DNA of 64,000 nucleotides from Sisyra terminalis (GCA_958496175.1 OY292276.1:35360449-35424448), one strand, 5' to 3'; positions 26,099 to 38,677 are shown, counted from the first letter of the stretch. The notes: a model not told the origin generated them from the letters alone. Translations and numbers: made by a program.

Positions 26099-26410
26099 CA
26101 GGGGTCGTCAAACTTTGTTAATTATCGACTCCTATGTAATTTTTCAAATTCCTCATCGACCCCAACCGAAACAATTTTCGGTTAATTTAATTAACATGAA
26201 ATTATCAATATTTATTTATTTATGTTATGATTTTAAACATGTATTGTAGGTAGTACGTAAATACTTTCTTCATCCAAAAAGATATACATTTATTAATTTA
26301 GTTTTGGTACAGCAACTGATACTAAATAAATTATAAAAATTTTACAATCGTGGTTAGGTCATTTGCAGGGTATGTTTTATTTGTACCGACCCCCCAATAG
26401 TGTTAAATCA
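26099..26410. mobile_element. Possible hAT-like MITE remnant
   Basis: The left end CAGGGGTCGTCAAACTTTG has the CAGxGGTCGxCAAxCT form common in hAT-type termini. An inverted counterpart CCGACCCCCCAATAGTG lies near 26387-26403. Flanking ATCAAAAC at left and ATCAACCA at right could be a decayed 8-bp duplication. All three matches are imperfect. Confidence 0.35.
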
Positions 26411-27703
26411 ACCACAAGGAGTCTTCTCCCGTTTATACCTATGTTATGTATTTGAAAAAATCATATTTTATTTTCCAATTAAAAAGGGTTTGGTGAATGA
26501 GTATATGAAATTGATGGAGGCGAGAACATCCAACAAAGTTAAGAACAACTGATGTATATGGTAATAAGGAAGAAATAATTGATTGACGTCTTTTATGAAA
26601 AGAAATTAATGTAAGAACCGAAAAAAAAGATCTAAATTATAAAAAAAACAATACTATTCATATATTTTTAATTAGTGAAGTGTAATTTTTCAAAAGAAAT
26701 ATGTCCCTTCTAATATGTTGTGAAATATGTTTAATGTTGTGAAAACCGGCATTTTCCAACATGAAATCAATTTATAGAATATTACAATTCAAAATATATT
26801 ACTCAGAGCAAAAATTCGCGTTGAGGTTGGGAAAGATGTGTTTTTGTGCCAATGGAAAAACAACGGGTGAATATTTCAATCTTTTTTTCTGTAAACTCTG
26901 AATATTTTGTCACTGCGAATGAAGTGTCAAGATGAAAATTCAATCGATATTTAGCCATTCCATGAATTATTCCTTCCACATTGTCAATTCTATACGAATT
27001 TGTCGATACGAAAATAATTTTAGAACACACACACATACACATATTCTAGTGGCTCGTTTTTTATTGGAGATCATTTTCTATTTTCGTCGCTGAAAATTGA
27101 ATAAAACGCGTCATTTTCCAGATATGGAATAACATGCTTCCACTTTCCGGACGACATTTTCCAGGTCAGACATACAAACGGGAGAATAATTTCGAGTGAA
27201 TTTTCAATGTTTTATATTTTAAATAAGAGACTAAGTAAATTTCAGTGTCACCCTTTGACTCGAAAATGCTTTTATTATTTGAGAATTTTTAGCTCAACCT
27301 GTTATTCATAATAATATGTTTTCAAAAGCACATAGCCTTTTACGGTGTTGTTATATTTTACAAAAAATAGAGCTCTCAGTAGCAAAAATAAGCAAAAATA
27401 GATACATTTTATTTACCAAAATTATTTTCAATCTTTTCGTCTTTTCGTTAAGTATTAAATTGAACCATTTCCATAATAATCAATTTAATTTGATATCAGT
27501 TTGTTAAAATTTCAATAAATTAAACTTCAATTTATTCAGTGTTATAATTGACAAAAAAGAAGCTTATTCACTTGTAGTAAATAACGAAACTAAATAATTT
27601 CAAATAACATAATTTTCTTTAAGGAAAAGTAAACTTCGTTCCATTATTTAATATTCCAGTTCTGCTTTCATCCATTTTTATATAATTATGTAGATTATAG
27701 GTA
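26411..27703. other. Non-coding AT-rich stretch, nothing recognised
   Basis: No gene or element end is supported. A short CA-rich run (ACACACACACATACACA) lies at about 27024-27040. Confidence 0.45.
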
Positions 27704-28735
27704 CTAGCCATCACCCGCCTACTTCACTGGACAAATGATAAAATCTAGACTTAAAATATGGATAGAATATTTCTTTTAGTACATTCTTTTAGTATTATAA
27801 GCAAAAGATTTATGTTTTTAATCAAATTGTTTGTTCACTAACGTCTACAAATCAAAAATTCACTAATATTTACATATATTTCTTGTTCTTATACATATAA
27901 TAGCTAATAATCTAATAGCTAGTAGAGAAATACTCAGTTAAAGTATCTTAATATAAAGAAGTAGTCATTTCAAATATCTCTTTAAATATGCCATTCCAGG
28001 TTTTCCCTTCAGGAGTAAAAAATACAAGGTCACTAGGTGAATTCATTCTTGAGTAGGCTATACAAAACTGACTGTTTGGGAAGCAGTCCCTCCTCAGATC
28101 GATTCCTGCTGCTTTCAGTGATTAGCCCTGCGTTTTACTTATTATTATGACAAACACAACTTAAGAGGAAATTCTAGTTATTTAAACTTGAATAGATACT
28201 TTTCCAGTAAAAATGGTACTTGTGGTATAAACTTTAATTCATCTGGAGCACAGCTTTTAAATATAGTGGTGTCAACTAAATTTTTTTGCAAGACTTTCTC
28301 ATGTAACTTAGTTTCAGTGCACAATTTTGGTAGGTTGAGATTTTGCAGTAGCAATACTGGAGCACCCACTTTCAGGATAAATGTGGGTAACAGAAAACCA
28401 GGTGGATTAAGTGAATTAAGGAACTCCACAGGATAGTTTACAGCAAAGTGTCTACAAAGTTGTACTGGCATTCGATTCTTCAAATGATGTCAGCGAAGAG
28501 CTATTAAAATTTTTGTATATCATATGCATTAATTCACCTCGAGCGCAGATATTAAATGCAAAAGTTATAACCAAATTTTTGGCAAGGCTTTTTTACGTAA
28601 CGTGGTTATATTGCATAACTTTGGTGAAATTTATCAGAAGCATTACTGAAGAATTAATGCTTCAGTAAGATTAGGTGGATTGAGTGTATTAAGATATCCA
28701 CTGTATAATTTATAGCATCTATTTACTATTGATTC
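27704..28735 (-). mobile_element. Decayed autonomous-type Helitron, 3' portion
   Basis: On the minus strand the PIF1 helicase C-terminus (28460-27995) is followed by about 290 bp of 3' sequence that ends GTAGGCGGGTGATGGCTAG, then T. A CTAG-type terminus inserted 5' of T is the Helitron 3' signature. The 3' sequence is shared with 8715-9085. The Rep domain and the 5' part are absent or unrecognisable. Confidence 0.7.
27995..28460 (-). pseudogene. Helitron PIF1-type DNA helicase, C-terminal fragment
   Basis: Autonomous Helitrons encode a RepHel protein for rolling-circle transposition. This fragment is the end of its superfamily-1B (PIF1-like) helicase. On the minus strand a frame reads AVNYPVEFLNSLNPPGFLLP, LKVGAPVLLLQNLNLPKLC and LVDTTIFKSCAPDELKFIPQ, which is the conserved segment between helicase motifs IV and V. 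After a gap, the frame near 28140-28010 reads KTQG, a stop, then LKAAGIDLRRDCFPNSQF and AYSRMNSPSDLVFF. These correspond to the NKxQGQS and VACSRV motifs (motifs V and VI), and PEGKTWN follows. The stop, a frameshift and the lost upstream motifs make it a pseudogene. Confidence 0.8.
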
Positions 28736-28740
28736 CGATC
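28530..28740 (-). pseudogene. Second, more decayed copy of the same helicase segment
   Basis: On the plus strand, 28675-28722 (GGTGGATTGAGTGTATTAAG, then a match through ATAGC) aligns with 28400-28445 (GGTGGATTAAGTGAATTAAG onward). 28545-28625 likewise aligns with 28270-28335. So the PIF1 segment is present twice in tandem on the minus strand, the outer copy with more stops. It may be a partial internal duplication or a nested second Helitron. Confidence 0.6.
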
Positions 28741-30664
28741 CTATAGATTATCTTCAATTTGTTTAAGTTCCGAGGATTCTTAAGGATCATTTATTTTATT
28801 TGTATTGCATTGGTATTTTAACCCTTTGAACATCAAAAAAATGCCATTTTTTTCTTTTTGTAGCGGCTGTTTCGATTTCTATTTCAATTCCAAACTAAAC
28901 ATAAAAATCGAAGAATTTAATAAAATAATCAATTTCGTGTTTAATGACATTTAGATTATTAAATTTGAAATTTCAATTACGAATCAAGTCAAACGTTATC
29001 TTATAGAAATTATGTCACTCCTTTTTCCCCTGTTAGGGAGAAATTTTCAAAAATTTTATTTTTCTCTCATTCTTATCTTACTTTATTAGATACTTGTTTC
29101 GTATAAGGAATACACCCTCCAAATTTCACATCCCTAGATCCCACGCCTTTGGCTGTGCATTGTTTGATCAGTCAGGATTGATTTTTTAGGTTCCGTTTAG
29201 CAATTTAATGTTTAAAGGAGTTAATGGTTTGAATAAGTAATTAGTTTGAATACTCTGAAAAAGGATTGTCTAAAAATTTAATATTGTATAATTTCTATTG
29301 AAATTGTTATAAACATAGGCAATTTGAATTATCAAATACACAAACATGATATAAAATTTCAATTTTAAATCTCCCTACAAATATTATGGCTACTAAATGT
29401 AATTCTACTTTTTCTTGTAACAAAAAATAAAATTGGGTTGTCTTTTTATTATATTTTAGTCGACTAGCTACATTAACGATGCATCCAATTTAAATTGTTT
29501 AATTATTTTTCAAAACTAAATTAAAACTGCTACAATGAAACAATGTAACTGCTTTAATAAACATGGAAATTATAGCGATTATTCTTTTGTAATTTTATAA
29601 TTATATTATAGTCAAATAACTGTTTTGTTCAATTTGATAATATATTTCTTCTACGTATAAGTATTAGTAAAGAACTGTCTTGGATAAAATTCAGTAAGAT
29701 TTTTTCGACCAACCTTCCTCTTTTACTTGGATTATTTCTGCAATAATTGCAGAATTGGTATTTGGTAAAGCATTATGTGTGTCCCTATTAAGATATTTTT
29801 CTAAGGTTATCATATGCAGCTCAAAAATCCATTCGTAATAAATTTAAAAAATATTATAATTTTTTTATTTATCAGTATGTATAGGTACTGTTAATAATTT
29901 AGTAGAGTGCCACTGAATTGAAAAGAAATGATATTTACATTATTATATATGCATATTCGGTGGTTAATATATTTTATTTTCCATTTTTAGTTTTCGTTTA
30001 CAGTTTTAATTAGTGACAAGCGTATCATTCGAAACAGCTGTCAAACTTCTTTTTTCCCAAATTTCAAACATTTTTCGATCACAAGTAATTGTACTATATA
30101 TCGTTGCTGAAGATCTGTTACTTCTATAAAATGACAGTAGGGAAACATATTAAATCCACCAAAATGTTTCCTGTTTGAATGTATTATATAATTTTAAACA
30201 GATAACAAATAAAAAACTTTTATTACCTTTTCTGCTTCCTGGTTAGTGAAAATACAAATAAAATTTAAGTACTTGGAATATTTAGAAACACCGCAAGCTC
30301 ACCTTGGCTTTTATTCAAAATTAAATTGAAACGAAAAATGTTTAACTTGATACATTTAGTAACGAATTTGAGAATCTTTTTCATTAAACTTTGTCAATAC
30401 AAAAAAAACATTTTAAACTTAATTCAAATCCCTGTTTTTTGTTAATGTAAAACACTTGTTACCATCATCATAGATAAATGAAATAAAAAGGAAAAATTTT
30501 ATGAGACATGGAAAGTTTAATTTCGCAAAAATTAAATGCAAATACTTTTAAATTTAAATTCATTTATTCATATTTGAATTTACTCTCATAGTTCACATAC
30601 GGACGAAAGAAATCAATATTTAAAATGATTTTTTTTTTATTATATTCAATAGAAATAAAACTAA
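28741..30664. other. Non-coding AT-rich stretch, nothing recognised
   Basis: No gene, terminal repeat or RNA feature is supported. The upstream helicase motifs expected of the neighbouring Helitron were looked for and not found. Confidence 0.45.
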
Positions 30665-31999
30665 CTAGCTGATTCCCACGACTTCGTCTGCGTAACGTAG
30701 GTGTAGATTATATTTTCTTTTCAGATTTGCTATTCGTAGTGGTATATAAATTTTTATTTTTCTTATTTCTTTTACGAAAAACATAACGATATTTAAAAAC
30801 ACTATTGTGTCCACTTGAAAAAGATACATTTAACAAACTGTTGCAAATAATAAAATAGTTCTATGTAATAAGCAATTAATTTTTAAAAAATATTTATAAA
30901 TATCTAAAAAGAGTATGTCTATTGTGTATACCTACGGTAGGTATACCTACCGTGAACCAAATAATCCGTAAATCAATCAGCATCTATACATAAATAAAAA
31001 ATATCGCCAAGTTTAATAAAGTCGGTCTTAATTATGAGTAAAAAAGTTGAAAGTTATCAAAATACTTGCGTCAAAATAACAGAAGTTAAGGGTCTAGAAT
31101 TTTTGAATATTAGTAGGAATCTTACTGTTTCGATTCCCGAATGGACCTTTTTCCAAACACTATTACACTATTGCAATGTACAACACAACCGCGAAATTGA
31201 AATTTGTATAATTGCACGAAACCCAGTTCTTCTATAATCAAGTATAACCATTATGTATCTATAAACTTATTATTAAAATATCTGAATTTCAACTATATAA
31301 GTAACCCCTACTGGATAGTCGAGAGTTCACCATACACGATTTGGCGTATGCCCTTTTCTCTGGAAGAGGATTTTAAATTTCTTTTACCATTATCGGATGT
31401 TCCGTTTTTTACTATAGTGCCGTCTAACCGAGCGGTCACCATGCGACATTTTTCAAATAACTTTACACAAATTTTTAAACTTGTGATATCTTTTAAATGG
31501 AATGTTCAAATTGAATAACTCAAAAAGTTATATAATGGTATTGAAGCAAACTTAAATATGAAGTCATTTATTTTGATAAGGATTAATCCCAAAGTATAAA
31601 TAAAAGAGCTTTTATAGTGGTGGCATTTATATATATTTTTTAAAATGAAAAAACACTTATTGTGACATAACTATAATAGTTAAACATATGTTGTTGGTCT
31701 ATTTTTTGTAGATAATAATATGTTCTGCAAAATCGTAGTACATTATTTTATTCTATAACCAATAGTTTTCGCAGCGTTCGCGATGTAAGAATGTTTTTTG
31801 GTATTTTTTTCAGACCTTGGGTTACATTAGTGGAGTTTTAGTATGGATCCCTAACTTTTTTGAAAATTTAATATAGCCCATGATCACCGAAAATAGTATA
31901 GCTTCCCAACAGTGAAAGAATTTTTCAAATCGGTCAAGTAGTTTCGGAGTCTATTCATTACTAACAAACAATCAAATCTTTCCTCTTTATAATAATAGA
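30665..31999 (-). mobile_element. Non-autonomous Helitron, both ends present (about 1.3 kb)
   Basis: On the minus strand the 5' end reads TCTATTATTATAAAGAGGAA and continues with words typical of insect Helitrons (CCGAAACTACTTGACCGATT, AAAAATTCTTTCACTG). The 3' end reads ACGCAGACGAAGTCGTGGG, whose GAC-GAA-GTC core can form the subterminal hairpin, then AATCAGCTAG. The flanks are A at the 5' end and T at the 3' end, the expected A/T insertion. No RepHel ORF lies inside; the open frames at 31034-31237 and 31204-31518 (plus strand) are unrecognisable. The 5' boundary is ambiguous by 4 bp because TCTA is repeated. Confidence 0.75.
30934..30953. repeat. Perfect 20-bp palindrome inside the Helitron
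   Basis: ACGGTAGGTATACCTACCGT is its own reverse complement. A further TATACCT copy precedes it, giving overlapping alternative dyads. Confidence 0.9.
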
Positions 32000-34997
32000 T
32001 AGATAACTGATTAGTTTAAGAAACAGAAAAATATTATAATGTTCAGTTTTAACTTACAAAAGTAAATAAAACTATTTCATGTAGTTTTCTATACTTACCA
32101 TATTTAGCTCCTATAGTTATAATTGATTGCGCAAAATTCGAAATACTAAAATACTTTTCCAACAACTTGAATCAATTATAAAAAATAAAAAATAAATTAT
32201 TTTAAAGCAATTAATTTCTTTCAAAATAAAACATTTTCTTTACCTTTGAAAATTTCAAATTTTTAATATTAACTTCTGAAAAGTTCATTTTTTAATTAAA
32301 AAACGTAATTCTTCAATTTATTTTACCGAAAAGTTTCCTTTTGAAAATGTACTTAATAATTGTGTAAATACAATCATTTTTAATAATGATATATCAATGG
32401 AAAAATATTTATATTGAATATAATAATGAACGATTAACATCCAAATAATAGGGTTTTTGATTTGTACTGAAAAATAATTAACAATTTTTTTAGGAGTACG
32501 TAAGATGCAAATATAGGTAGCATTATTTCTCTTTGAAAAATTGTTTTATTTAAGATAAAAATTAATATTAAAGTATAGTTAAAAAAACGCGCCATAACGC
32601 ATTTTTGATGATGGGGATCTTGTGACGTCATACCAAAGTAATCAAGAAGAGAATAGCACGTTTATATACGTATTTATTTTTTTTGCACTAATAATGGTTT
32701 GTAAATGGGGTGAAGTGTCATAATGTACAAGTATATCGAGGGAAACCCGGAATAGCTATTTGCTCCTGTTTCAATAAATCCTAAAAACCGAGAAAAGTTG
32801 TTAAGTCTAGTTGGTCGAGACTCTAATATCAGATATCAAATAATTCAAATGCCCGATCATACGTGAGAAGATCATTTTGATGAAATTATTATTTGTAATC
32901 ATTTATAGTAATGTAATTATTGAACTTTGCTAAATCGAGTCTGTAATGATAGTTTTGTTAATGAATTAGTTTTATCAAATCCCCTTCAAACGATAGTGCT
33001 TTTTTTGGAATGAGTAATTTCAATGAAGGAAGTGTTATCAAATAATAAGCGCTAACACTGCCATTTGTAATTTTTTTATTCCCTATAAAAATCGTGAATA
33101 TTTTTGAAAAACTATCCAATATTTAGTTCATCCAATTTATGTAGATTTCTACTGTTAGCTTCCACAGATGTTGTCTCCATGATTTCTCCAAGCCCAAAAC
33201 TTCACAAATTGGTAATATATTTTAAAATGTATAAAATAGACAAGAAAAATTATTAGTAATTGATCCTTAATCCAGTTGATTGATAAAAGGAAATTCAGAA
33301 AAAACTCTTTTTACTTATGTGTGACGTCATTGAGTCTCAACTAATCACAAATCGTATCTAAACATGATATCAAACTTCTGAAAGTATTTTATTCACGATT
33401 TTTTTACAAAAAAAAACTTGTTTTTCGAAGAAATGAATACAATATTTTTCCAATTTATTTTGTAAGGACACCAACAGTTTATAATATATTTTAAATATAG
33501 TCAAAATTCCAATTCTATCAGTTAAAAAAGTGTTCTGTAATTAAACGATTTATTTTATATGCGTCAGCACATTACGGATTTTCTATTAAGCGTAGAATAA
33601 AATCACATACCTACGAAGAAGCATATGGCTAGTTGGGGACACAAACTGAGGAGATTATCATAATTAAAACCAATATTAGACTTAATGTTGTCCGTGTCAT
33701 ATTTACTAGGATCATGAGCCTCTTATCCTTTTTACGAGATTAGTTACGTACTAAAAGTAAAATATGGACTATAAATAATAAGAATTATCAGAAATAATCT
33801 CTAATGAACCATCAGTTCTATAACTACTCCATTATTTAATTTAGGTTCACATATTCACTTATATGAAGTGAATTCATTCGTGTTTTCGCTTCATATCCAT
33901 TTAACCTTTTAACTAAATTAATTACCAGACAAATGTGTAAAATTATTTCTTCTAGTACATATTTTGAAATTTTTAATTGAAAAAAGAGAATTAAAAAAGA
34001 TCAGTCTGGAAAAGTAAACACTTATTACAAAGAAACTTGAAATTATGTAAGATGGAAAAAAGACATGAACATATGTGTGGGAAACATATGAATTGATTAA
34101 CAATGTTTGAGCAATTTATAGATGAGATGAAGCAGATCCAAACCAGCTTCTGACTATGAACGGAAATGACGAGCAAGCAAAATGATTCAATAGTCAATTT
34201 ATATGAAAATGCAAGATTGCAAAAGCTACCGCAATTAGAACAACCCTTATGTTATTAGAAAAATAAATAATTTTTCTCGAACGAAAACCCACTATTTAAT
34301 ATTTTATAGATAAAGATAAATATATTCATCTAGGAGGTTTACTTATTCTCAAATTTATAGTTTTCGCCTATCTTAATTTTTGTATCAAGTATATGAATTC
34401 TTGAATTGTATAATTTGTATATTTATTGTATATTTATATATTTTATTGACAAAGTAACATTTTTTAAGTATTTCATTTCTTCTTTATTTCCATGATAAGA
34501 AAATCACATACAGAGCATAAATATTTTATAACTTTTACAAAAACTAAATGCTTTTTGATTAAATTGTAAGACATAAAACTTTTATCATTTAAATATTGGT
34601 AAGTGTTACTTGGCGCTACGTGATCTGGTGGTCAAAAATATAACTATTCCCGCTGTGTTTATTTAGAAAAAAACACTTTTCATTATTAAAGTGAATCAAA
34701 AAAAAAATGAACAGTTAGCGACGTTCTTGACTTTACTGCATCTTCTTCAAAGTGTAACAACTTTGTGGAAGGAGAAAAAATAGTTATGATAATTGATAAT
34801 ATTAAATATATTAAATTTAGGCAATATTTATGACATAAAATTTGAACCTAGTGCTAGCAAAACTTATGAAAAGAAATTCGAAATTGAATTTTTCCAGTGT
34901 GGACTTGTCTTACGTAGAAGTTCATGGTTTGGATACTTTTCCAATGGAATATTATTTAAAAATGGTAACGGTGAAATTAATTGAAATAAAATTTCCA
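32000..34997. other. Non-coding AT-rich stretch
   Basis: No gene is supported. Two perfect TGACGTCA octamers (32623-32630 and 33322-33329), matching a CRE/bZIP site, lie about 700 bp apart; with no gene nearby their meaning is unknown. Confidence 0.45.
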
Positions 34998-35124
34998 TTA
35001 GTGGGTTCGATCCTTGTATCGTACAAATTTTCAATATTTCTCGATAACGGATTTAATTAACCCTGGAGTCGCTAAAAGACCTTAGTAGTTATAAAGCGAC
35101 GGTAAATAACAATTTAAAAAAAAA
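34998..35124 (+). mobile_element. tRNA-derived SINE, copy C (5'-truncated)
   Basis: The B-box-like GTGGGTTCGATCC at the start is followed by the full body: CAAATTTTCAATATTTCTCG, CTGGAGTCGCTAAAAGACC, TTAGTAGTTATAAAGCGACG and GTAAATAAC. It ends in an A-rich tail (TTTAAAAAAAAA). The A-box half of the tRNA head is missing. The body is the cleanest reference for the family in this window. Confidence 0.75.
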
Positions 35125-35639
35125 TCCTTCCAAAATATTGGTTATATTGATCAAATGTGAACAAAAGCTCAAACAATTGTTTTTTGACGTATTGCCCAGA
35201 TACATATTTCAATTGCCAAGCAACCTTCCATAGTGACCATCAAGTAGTATTGGAAGGCTCCATAACTGTTATGTGATGAACTATAATCCATAAATAAGAC
35301 CAAAATATATTAAATGTTGTAGGAGCAGTAAAATTATTTAAAGAGAGAAAAAAAATCTTATTTGATTATGTTGTAAATGATTAAGATTTAATGGGATCCT
35401 AGGCTTGTTCGATAACTGTAAGCGTTAATTTTGTTTGTATTTCATACAAATTAAGTTTCAATGATTTATTTAAGTGTTAAAAATTTTAACGTTTTTGAAA
35501 AGCATTTAATTTTCTACAAGGTGGCCTTACCAAAAAAGGACATTTTTTGGAAAAGTTTAAACTACAAAGAAACTTAAATCAATTGTTTTGTCATATTTAT
35601 CAATAAAATCAGTACTTATTTGTTATACCTACTTCAAAA
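35125..35639. other. Non-coding stretch
   Basis: No gene. Sequence at 35155-35220 (GTGAACAAAAGCTCAAACAA and GTATTGCCCAGATACATATTT) looks distantly like 43930-43995 (TTTGAACACAAGTTCAAACA, GGTATTGCTCACATACG), possibly an unnamed old repeat. Confidence 0.3.
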
Positions 35640-35859
35640 CATTGGTTCTTAATCAGTACTGACCGCCATCATTTTCATATATTCATACATCAAACTCATC
35701 TTATTAGGGAAAATAAAAAACTTTTATTTTAAATTCAAAATAAAGCTTTATTTTTGTACATAGATGCACAAAATAAACAAAACCATTAATCCCGCCGAAC
35801 TCGCGAGGCTGACTCATTAAGCCCCTGGGGTTCAATTGAGTCCAGGCTAAGAACCACTG
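35640..35859. mobile_element. hAT-like MITE (about 220 bp)
   Basis: The left end CATTGGTTCTTAATCAGTAC and the reverse complement of the right end, CAGTGGTTCTTAGCCTGGAC, share the CAGTGGTTCTxAxCCTG form common at hAT-superfamily termini. No ORF lies inside. An 8-bp target duplication is not clear (CTTCAAAA at left against CTCTTGAG at right), so superfamily is inferred from termini only. Confidence 0.55.
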
Positions 35860-38322
35860 CTCTTGAGTCCAGTAATTATTCAAACAATTTAATTGAACTT
35901 CTTATCGTTAATTTTTAAGCAAAATAAAAATTTAAGGAAAAAATTAAACTAAACTTAATTACTATATATAGCAATACATAAGTCCGGGACTAGACTTTCA
36001 CTATCTTGGTCTTTACAATGTCCAATTTAAAACATTTTTACATTTGAATTTTAACGCTAAGGTGTCATCATTTTTCAAATGTTAATAGTTAGATTTAATT
36101 ATCGCCCTGGGTTACATTATTATTATAGTTATTTTTATTATATTTTTTCCGTGTAGAAAGGGAGATTCTATGCAGAATTATTGATAAATTCTATTTAGGT
36201 GCTATATATATTTAAATTATAAAGTTTTTGTAAGACCTCAAACAATTACAGTTTGTTTTCAGTATTTGAAACAGCCAGAAATAAAATTTCAAGTAACGAC
36301 ACTTTTCATGAAAAAATCTAACAAATCATATTACAGTTAAATAGAAACAGCTGTTCTTACGTATCTTATGATACAGTTTTTTATATCTCTTGTAAAATGT
36401 TTATTTTCAATATTTAGAATATAGAAATGTTTACGAATACTGGAAAAAGAACGGATCATAAAATAATAATAACGATAAAAGTTTCGGAAAATATGTCAGA
36501 GAAATATTTTTTTTTAAACTTTATACATGTAATATATATTTGAAATACAAATAGATGAGAAGACGAAACGCAAAATTTTTATTGAATTTTATATGAAATA
36601 TTAAAATGTTGGAAATAAAGTCAAGTCAAAAATTCAATTTTCTCGACAATCAATCGCATTTATTGAATAATAAAGGTGCAAATATCAGAGAAGTATGTCA
36701 GGAAAGTGCAATGTAAAATGCAGTTTTATTGCACACTGATTGAAAATGTCGAGAAATCCCATTGTGGTGCATTAAGCTCATTAATATTTATAACAAAATG
36801 CAGTAGTTTTCACATTATTTAAACGTACGAGTAAATGTTCTTTTATCGCTCTACGAATTCATTAAAAAGTTTACACCGCTCGTAAATATAAATTTTGAAC
36901 GTTTATTATGTTTTTTCTTCATCTTAAAGCTTTAGGAAAATTCTTCATGTCTATAGTCGCCATATGTTGGGACAATTCCAAAAGCATATTTTAAATAATG
37001 AAGAAACTGAATTTTTTGTTGTGTTATTATTATTGATTACCTACCACCAATTTTACATGAAAAATTCAAAGAATGGTTTCGGACCCGTTCCATTAATCTT
37101 GATGGCAAGTTTCTTAATCAAGTTAGAAAGCTCCAGAGGCCATATTCCTTTCTCGACAGTAAGCTCCATGACAGGCAATAAATCGTTATGAAACTGACAC
37201 AAAAACCCTCTAATATTAAATCATTAAAATATTTTCTGCCACGCTAAATCAATGACCAAGTGCAAATTAACGTTGAAAATTGATATGAAAATTGTATAAA
37301 AAAATTTCAATTTTTCCCTAACTACGTTTTCAAAAAGATGGATAAAAAGCGATTACTGATTTAAAATGAGATTTTAGAAAATTGATTTTTAATATCATTT
37401 TGTGTAATTCGTGATACGATAAATTCGCAATCGTTATGGTAACCGCAAGCCGCTGAAATTGTGTCACTTCTATCGTTTCTAATTTGAATACATGTTTAAA
37501 GTTTGATCGAACGCCACTGGCAAAATTTGAATGAAGTTCAAGGTCAGTGTGGTTTTCATTTTGTTAGATGTCTATTCATGTTTAAAACTCTTCAACCCAT
37601 TAATAATTTATTTTAAGTTCAACATTGGCATCAAATTTATGTTGTTTGTAGCAATTTTTTTCGAGTTAATTGACCATTTGATTAAAATTTGAATTAACTA
37701 GCCTTTTTTGTTGAACGATGAATATTTTGTTTTCAATGCCACATTTTACGAAGGAGGTAAGTTTGAAGAACACAGTTTAGGAAAAAACGCGCTTAAAGCT
37801 TGAAGTATGGCTAAAATTATAACGACTTCTGTATCTTGATAACTTCAATTTTTTAAAAATAACTTCATAATAATATTCTAGGCATTTTAAGGAAACAATA
37901 TATGCAAAAAAAACGTTTTTTTTAACCCATCAGACGGAAAATCCCCCTTAAATTAAAAATAAGATTGAAAATTCTTCTGGTTTCATTCGAAATAAGAATA
38001 CAAATAAAATAAAATCGGTAAGTTTTTGTTGAATTCACTATGCTGAATTTTTGCAAAATTATTACTGAAGTTTATTTATCTTTAAAGTAAAAAAATGTTA
38101 TTATCAAAGTTTTAAAAATTTTTAAATCCTATATTGAATAAAATGTGAGCTTTGGAAAACGAACTTTAAAATTATCTGGCATACCAAAGATTAGAAATAA
38201 AGTTCACTTAAAAATTTTAGTTTAGGTGATACCAGGTGGAACTATCTTCAGACTATGGTTTATATATTCATATTATGGTGTAAGGCGTTGGTATAATGTA
38301 TAATATATTATATTGTTCATAT
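35860..38322. other. Non-coding AT-rich stretch
   Basis: No supported gene. A 75-codon open frame at 36964-37191 has fairly mixed composition but matches nothing I know, and no splice-site context supports an exon. Confidence 0.4.
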
Positions 38323-38677
38323 TGTAACAGACGAAGATAGAAAACGTTTGACCCCATGTAGAAAATAGGTAGTGATCAAATCAACAATAGGAACCAATGG
38401 TGTAACTATTACTTATCAAGTCGAATATTCTGAACCATTGAGAACCTTCTAGAAAAACCCGCCTGTCGAGTTTATAAACGTAACCCTCAGTTGCGATAAA
38501 TCAACCATTATTTTGCATACAATCAAAGTGATTTTTTTAAGTGCAATTATCAAAAATTGTTTCTCGTCAATAAATTTAAATAAAGTGATAAATATTAATA
38601 AATAAATTGTTTTATTTCCAAGAAGTTAAGATCCTTTAAAGAAAATCCCAATAAAGATTTGAGGAAATCCCGTTACA
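38323..38677 (+). mobile_element. Solo LTR of an LTR retrotransposon (about 355 bp)
   Basis: Starts TGTAACAGACG and ends CCCGTTACA, the same terminal words as the LTR at 2485-2963. Flanking tetranucleotides are ATAT (38319-38322) and GTAT (38678-38681), a target duplication with one change. Inside are HSE-like dyads, TATAAA (38473-38478), a CTCAGTTG initiator-like motif and AATAAA signals around 38570-38610. Near the 3' side, TTATTTCCAAGAAG resembles TTATTTCCAAAAGAA of the first LTR. No internal gag/pol is adjacent, so it is probably a solo LTR of a related but distinct family. Confidence 0.7.
38423..38495 (+). promoter_or_regulatory. LTR promoter: perfect three-unit HSE, TATA box
   Basis: GAACCTTCTAGAA (38442-38454) exactly fits GAAnnTTCnnGAA, the minimal heat-shock-factor site. 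GAATATTCTGAA just upstream (from 38423) is a near match with one spacer base missing. TATAAA follows at 38473. Heat responsiveness is inferred. Confidence 0.6.

Noticed and set aside
28188..28436. Plus-strand open frame across the Helitron relic
   Set aside because: Shadow of the minus-strand PIF1 helicase fragment, which is the recognisable reading.
36964..37191. 75-codon open frame with mixed composition
   Set aside because: No family recognised, no splice or promoter context, and such frames are expected by chance in 64 kb.
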